NCBI GenBank assembly: GCA_038501625.1
Contig: JAZAYU010000019.1
Location: forward strand, 3,618,501 to 3,682,500
Origin: Corbicula japonica
Lineage: Eukaryota; Mollusca; Bivalvia; Venerida; Cyrenidae
DNA: 64,000 bases
Reading direction: 5' to 3'
Shown here piece after piece: positions 58,631-64,000 of the stretch (position 1 is the first letter of the stretch; each line of letters opens with the position of its first letter). Below the pieces are notes generated by a model that had not been told where the DNA came from, ran no database searches, and worked only from the letters and a program-made list of their open reading frames with translations. The translations under genes were made by a program, and so were the position numbers.

Positions 58631-59196
58631 GTATTTTTCTTCTCTGTTTTTTCTAAGTGCGGGGGTAAATAAACAGCAACATTCTGTTATTTATGTCACA
58701 TCCCAGCAAGCACCAGATATATACTATGAGCGAACACGTTATCAAGAAAATACAAATTTGAAATAGACATCAATTTTAATACTACAAAATGCGTCATTAT
58801 AAACTCTATCTGAGACTAATGAACACCTCTCAAAAATACAAATGCGATAGCGCCTGGTCAAAAACACTACCTAGTAGCTAACCGGGACAAAACCTGAGCA
58901 ACTGCCCATCAAATTACAATTAAAAAGGGTTTCAAAACATTGATTTTTGCAAATGAATGCGTAATTTGAAATTGTTTTGAATTTTAGCGTTGGTTATCGA
59001 CGACTAGTTGTTTTATGAATGTATGTTTTGTGATTTTATCGATCATTAGAACTTTAGATATTGATATCTTTTTATAAGAATGTGTATATGTTTTAGAAAT
59101 TACTGATTTCTTCCTAAAACCAAGTTCTGAATGCAGATTTTCCTTAACATTTTTTTTCTTTGTAATAATTACAGAAATGCAAATCTGTTAAAAACA
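58631..59196. other. Intergenic; tRNA-like scrap near 58.86 kb
   Basis: On the minus strand GTCCCGGTTAGCTACTAGG at about 58878-58896 resembles the tRNA-like element at 45922-46005, but no B-box follows. Otherwise AT-rich. Confidence 0.35.
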
Positions 59197-59267
59197 ATAA
59201 TATATGCATATCAGGAATCGCCACACTCACAAAACACAGCCTCCACCACGCAGCGAAAAAGAAGAGA

Positions 59268-59353
<86 letters not shown>

Positions 59354-59375
59354 ATGTTTGTTATAAGTATGTCCA
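59197..59375 (+). repeat. Family A 5' portion interrupted by GA expansion
   Basis: ATATGCATATCAGGAATCGC to CCACGCAGCGAAAAAGAAGA, then an expanded GA run, then AGCATG and TATGTCCATTCAAATAGGAA. The core is missing. Confidence 0.85.
59266..59352 (+). repeat. (GA)n microsatellite, about 40 units
   Basis: A GA-dinucleotide run occupies exactly the position of the GA-rich box that is 10-20 bases long in other family A copies. It produces arginine/glutamate and serine/leucine run frames on the two strands that are not genes. Confidence 0.95.
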
Positions 59376-59694
59376 TTCAAATAGGAATAAGAAATAGTTT
59401 CGAATTTTTGTGCAATTGCAGGTCAGAAAGTGACACTTTTTTAATTTGCTGAGTATATTACACGTCTAGACAAAATCCAGTTTGAGAAATATTTATTCAT
59501 TTGTCGTAAATTATCTAATTTCGAAGATAAGTAAGCCTTATTACATACTGTCGCTATATCTGGATTTCGTTCAATGACATCGGTCACAGATAGCATGATT
59601 CGGATTAGAATTTACACAGTTGCTTCTAAAGTTAACTAATACTACCATGTATAATGGTGATTTAAATATACAAAGTTTTGTAGATCAGAAATCT

Positions 59695-59860
59695 TAGCAA
59701 CGTGTTTGTTCATATGAGAACCTGGTGGGTCATGTGTGAGGTTTTTGCACCCTAGAACCTGGTTTAAACCCCAAAGTGTCAAATGGTTTTGCCACTGACC
59801 GCTACGATGCAGTAACCCAGGGTTTCTGCTTCGTGAACTGTTTGTGGAATTGATCATTTG
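59695..59860 (-). repeat. Family A core fragment, minus orientation
   Basis: On the minus strand ACTGCATCGTAGCGGTCAGT, then GGTTTAAACCAGGTTCTAGG, and ACCTCACACATGACCCACCA match the family core; the 5' part is absent. A telomere-like GGGTTAGGGTTAGG follows at 59869. Confidence 0.75.
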
Positions 59861-60925
59861 ACCAAAAAGGGTTAGGGTTAGGTTACATATAATATTGTTT
59901 CAGTTTATTGTTAGATCTGTAAATATTTAATCTAGACTAGTGTTCTTTGTATCCCTGAATGTCATCAAAATGTTTATATTTCGTTTTTACTCATAATTAA
60001 TTTCAAGTAGGCAATTAATATTCTTAGTTGACCGGTGAACTTAGAAAAAGTTGTGTTGAATGGCTGATGCCTATGCACAGGTCACTGTAACAAATTAATA
60101 AAGACTTTACTCTCTTTTATCTGACGTTACTGTCCGCACTGTTTCGGGAGATGTTATATAATAAATTCTGATTAGATATGACAATACCTAATTAAATCAG
60201 TCTGCAAATATATTTCTATTATATCATCCAGTTTATTCTTGTATCCCGAGATGGATTGATTAGGATGCGATTATGCAATAATTCTATATAATTATAGCGA
60301 AACGAATACAGGAGTTATGCAGTTGTCTGGTATATAAATGTACTGTCTTGAGTAGTTATCTTCTGTTAAGTTGAATATAATAATCAGATAATGGACCCAG
60401 TCCGAACTAAAAATAAAAGGTTTGTTTTGATCAGACATAAATAAACTAATAATCCTAGAAAAAGAGCTAATCTTGAATTGACGTAATTGCAACAAATTTG
60501 ACAGTGGTCTTTCAAACAATTAAAACACATCATGTAATTTTTCTTTTTATTAATTCATTAATTTATTGTCTGTTTTAAACACCTGAAATGGTATGCCTTT
60601 ACTTTTATTTTTAACGCGTCCGTATTCCGAAAGGCAAAAAAATCATCCAACAAGGGGCTTGGAGGCATGAACGATAGCATGCATTTACATATGTGTCGTT
60701 TTCGGTGGATTTTAATGTTCCCTTTACATCTATATCAATTTCTCAACTTTACCAATAAAATCTAAATTTCTGTACAACATTATAAATGTCATGTTCAAAA
60801 CAACTATCTAGATATATGTGTCAAGTTCTTAATGTCAACTAAGTTTTTAACGGCTATATCAATTTCTGTAACAAGTTCTAAATGTCAAATAGGTCAAGTT
60901 CTAAACGAGTATTATCACAGGAAAG
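59861..60925. other. Intergenic; weak family B scrap near 60.7 kb
   Basis: 60650-60735 (minus) keeps a TAGATGTAAAGGGAACATTA-like start and little more. No gene. Confidence 0.4.
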
Positions 60926-61215
60926 TGAAATATGCATATCAGGGATCGCCACATTCAGTAAAAACAGCCTCCCCACACAGTCAAGAAGAAGAGAGAGGGA
61001 GAGAGCATGGTTAATAAAATGATCAGTTTTAAAAAAAGACACCACTAACAATAAACAAAAATGAGAACCCGAGAGGTTACCGCCTTGGAACGGTCAGTGG
61101 CAAATCAACTTGCCACTGGGGGTTTAAACCAGGTTCTAGGGTGCACCAACCTCACACTCGCCCCAACAGGTTCTCATAACACAAAACAAGTACAAGTTGT
61201 CTTACTGAAGACCTT
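60926..61215 (+). repeat. Family A repeat, short form, plus orientation
   Basis: GTGAAATATGCATATCAGGG, CCTCCCCACACAGTCAAGAA, GAGAGAGCATGG, the CGCCTTGGAACGGTCAGTGG core and AAAACAAGTACAAGTTGTCT are well conserved; it lacks the extended 3' part. Confidence 0.85.
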
Positions 61216-62035
61216 TTCACGGAATAAGAAGACACTTCTGTATTACTTACAGCAATAATACAATATACAGTAAGACGTTCAATAAAGGCATGCTGTTAAA
61301 GAAGTATAGCATAATAAACATAATTAACATAATCGACTTACACTTTAGTACGTAGCGCTATTCTTTCTTCATAATCCACCATCAGTTCGTAAATATAAGA
61401 TATCAAAGATTTTAAATGTTTCTGAACATGTTGTGAGTCGTTCGAGTCGTTTTCACTCATTGAATCTAATAATTTAAACTAAAACTTAAAAGCAAAATGA
61501 CGGAATTGTTCATGAAATAAAAATTTGATAAAGTCTATTCAATATTGACATACTCGTGCACGTTAACACACTAAACAGCCCCAGGAAGTTCAATGCTGAC
61601 ATTATATGACGACAATCTGCTGTATGTAACATTCAAGCGGAATTACTTTACGAAAAGTCCAATCGTGGGCAATACCACCAAATTAAAATCAAGTTGACAG
61701 ATAACACATTACAAAATAACCGAAAGAAACGCATTTTTATCTTAAAGAATTGCGCTGAGTTTTATCACAGACCGTATTTTTACATGTAACTGGATATTTT
61801 TTTTTTGCATACCAGATCAGGTCATCCGGTGTTTTCACCCGTGTAAGAAATTTTGATTCTACACCCCCCATGTAGAACGAGTCACGCGCCTTATATGACG
61901 TCACGACGTTTTACGCATTTATGAATGAACGATGGAATGACTCGTATATCACTCCGCTACTATAAAAAAGTAGTGCAAAGAAAAATTTACCGGAAAATAC
62001 CCCAAAATGCGCAAAATAAATACGGTATGCAAGAA
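61216..62035. other. Intergenic, nothing recognised
   Basis: AT-rich. A small TTCTAC/GTAGAA hairpin and a TGACGTCA site lie near 61857-61902; no gene supports a regulatory reading. Confidence 0.4.
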
Positions 62036-62192
62036 AAGTATCATTCACTTATGTTGGGTTAAGATCGCGTGATCCAGCCCTCGTGAAATATGCACTTAGT
62101 TGGTAACTCGGCAGAGCCTCGTTACCGCCCTTGTGCATATTTCACTCGGGCTGGATCACGCCATCTTTACCCAACACACCTGAATGATACTT
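62036..62192. repeat. Inverted repeat with arms of about 58 bp
   Basis: The left arm (AAGTATCATTCA to GTGAAATATGCAC, 62036-62095) pairs with the right arm (GTGCATATTTCAC to TGAATGATACTT, 62133-62192) with a few mismatches. A nested GGTAAC/GTTACC stem sits in the loop. Arms carry GATCCAGCCC/GGGCTGGATC. The 75-codon frame at 62090-62317 begins inside it and is not supported. Confidence 0.88.
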
Positions 62193-63582
62193 ACAGTAAA
62201 GCATTGATACCATTGTTTCATTTATTATCCTTTGTGGAATCAGTTAATTTCGCAGTGCCGATTTTCGCTATTATAGACGTTATAGACGCTATAAATGACA
62301 TTTTCGCGAGGACATAAATTTTCACAAAATGAATTGTTGTTCTTATAAGATAATCAATTTAATAGGTGTACACATTTCTCTACGGTGAAATTTCATATTG
62401 GCGCTTTTTAATGAGCGCGAAATACACGAAAATTAAACCCCACAGATTTATTATTCTTATTAAAGATAGTCAAATAAATGCTAAATTTTCGCTAGTGTGG
62501 CTGATAGTCGTGAGATGAAAAGGATTGACATTTTGTGTGATATTTAGTATGTGACTTTCAATGTGTGAAATGTAAACTGATTCAGTGATCAGGATTCTGT
62601 GAGTTTATTTTATTTCTTATAATTCTTTTCACACTGGTGGATCGCTGTTAATTGAAAAATACTATTGTTTGTAAGGCTTGAAAATGTGTATTTTTGGTCA
62701 ATTTTAAATTTTTGTTTCAGACTTTTCATACTAAATAGGATTGTTCAAACTTCCGTTAAGTCCTTCTCTCTAAAAGATTTTAGTGCATCCTTAATGTGTT
62801 TAGGTAAAAATTCCACCCAATACTTTTATAGGAAATTATGTACTTTGCTAGTGTTTCGGGAATGATAATAAATACTTACATGTGGAACGTCCTGAACTGA
62901 ACCTCTGCCCAGGCGTTATTGTATGAGGGATATTTATTGAACATAATGATTTAAACTAATGCATGTTATATAAGGATTTAATGTATATTTAACTGACAGT
63001 CAATAGCAAGTAACCGCTTTTACAAAACATGTGAAAGGCTCTCTTCCTTTTAACTGTGTCACGGGTAATTTTATTGTCTAAGAAATTGAAAGTTTCCAAT
63101 GATTTCTGTTATGACATTGTCTACCGTTTATTTGGCCAACGTATGAAAATATACTAGCAGACAAAATTCGGGAAATTTAAAGAAAACCGCAAACAAACTT
63201 AATTAAAAGGAATGTTTTAAATTCCTTCATATGTGAGTAAAACTTTAATCTCACATGAAGACATTTATATTTATTAATGACTTAAACCGGAAAGTAATTA
63301 CCAAAGTTGTAACTTTACAGGAAATATAACTAGAAATTCCAAACCCAAACGATTCTACAAACTTTAATGTTTTGGAAACACTTGAACGTTTTCATCTTGT
63401 CGGACATTTTACTGAAAAAAAGTTTACTAATTACATCTATTACATGTAAGTCAATTCAAAGGAAGACCGTGCAATAATTGACAAAAATTAAAACGGGCAC
63501 TTAGAGTTATAAGAAAACCAACAAATTTACCTCGATGACATTTATCTGGATATCTGTCCAATATAATGGATATCGTAAAGGT
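62193..63582. other. Intergenic, nothing firm
   Basis: AT-rich. Two small hairpins lie near 63205-63260 (AAGGAAT/ATTCCTT and ATGTGAG/CTCACAT). The frame at 62665-62865 is unrecognised. Confidence 0.45.
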
Positions 63583-63810
63583 TCAACAATAACGAGTGCC
63601 AACGGTCAACAATAACGAGTGCCAACGGTCAACAATAACGAGTGCCAACGGTCAACAATAACGAGTGCCAACGGTCAACAATAACGAGCGCCAATGGTCT
63701 ACAATAACGAGTGCCAACGGTCAACAATAACGAGTGCCAACGGTCAACAATAACGAGTGCCAACGGTCAACAATAACGAGTGCCAACGGTCAACAATAAC
63801 GAGTGCCAAC
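63583..63810 (+). repeat. 23-bp minisatellite, 10 units
   Basis: The unit GGTCAACAATAACGAGTGCC plus AAC repeats ten times head-to-tail. Units 5 and 6 carry substitutions (GAGCGCCAAT, GGTCTACA) and the others are nearly identical, so expansion looks recent. Confidence 0.95.
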
Positions 63811-64000
63811 GGTCAAAGATTATGATATCGGTGAAAGGAGCCTTTAACGTACTACGAGAGCGCAAGTTAGCGAACTGGTGCACTGTAAAATCCATGTTTT
63901 GAGGTCCTTGGTGTCACAAATCAAAGTGAAATCACAATGTACACCGTGTAATAATTATGTCTAATCAGAAGAATAGAATTGCACAAATTTATGCCAGCTT
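63811..64000. other. Window end, nothing recognised
   Basis: Short unique sequence after the minisatellite; no feature seen. Confidence 0.5.

Noticed and set aside
59144..59397. Arg-Glu and Ser-Leu repeat frames
   Set aside because: Translation of the (GA)n microsatellite on either strand.
63583..63810. CRISPR-like array
   Set aside because: 23-bp units are directly adjacent with no variable spacers, in a eukaryotic context; it is a minisatellite.

Overview
The window is eukaryotic, AT-rich, repeat-dense and almost free of genes. It most probably comes from a mollusc, and a bivalve is the best guess. The reasons are: no bacterial gene organisation; one gene fragment with phase-1 introns that encodes a C-type lectin domain plus a transmembrane tail; paired hairpin repeats with GCGAACAGT/ACTGTTCGC arms; gene-free interspersed repeats of a kind I associate with bivalve genomes; and a Crypton-type recombinase fragment. 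The species call is inference.

Layout. 0-7.9 kb: mostly unique AT-rich sequence carrying one copy of family A (an interspersed repeat of about 535 bp) and three copies of family B (about 620 bp, hairpin-rich, often head-to-tail). 7.98-9.88 kb: a 28-bp minisatellite split by a 378-bp TA-flanked MITE. 10-14.6 kb: more A and B copies, then two long inverted repeats. 14.74-28.25 kb: a large head-to-tail duplication (units of about 7.5 and 6.0 kb). The units differ mainly by indels at repeats, including a foldback insertion present only in unit 1. 28.5-29.2 kb: foldback repeats around a truncated Crypton-like recombinase coding fragment. 29-39 kb: little recognisable apart from tRNA-like remnants, one A, one B and one hairpin repeat.

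39.7-43.2 kb holds the only convincing gene. On the minus strand three exons encode the second half of a C-type lectin domain, a linker and a membrane anchor. Directly upstream of the first visible exon sits a 1.92-kb non-coding DNA transposon with 19-bp inverted ends and a TTAAA duplication, touching the splice acceptor. The first half of the lectin domain was not found. 44-64 kb: more A and B copies, a LINE-endonuclease-like fragment, a near-perfect palindrome, a second TIR element, a (GA)n tract grown inside an A copy, another long inverted repeat and a 23-bp minisatellite near the right end.

No operon-like or pathway logic exists here; the content is a record of transposition, foldback formation and duplication. 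The most unusual signal is family B: two adjacent copies differ at paired positions in two separate hairpins so that pairing is kept. Family names A and B are labels used only in this report, and unless counts are given, similarity judgements are by eye.
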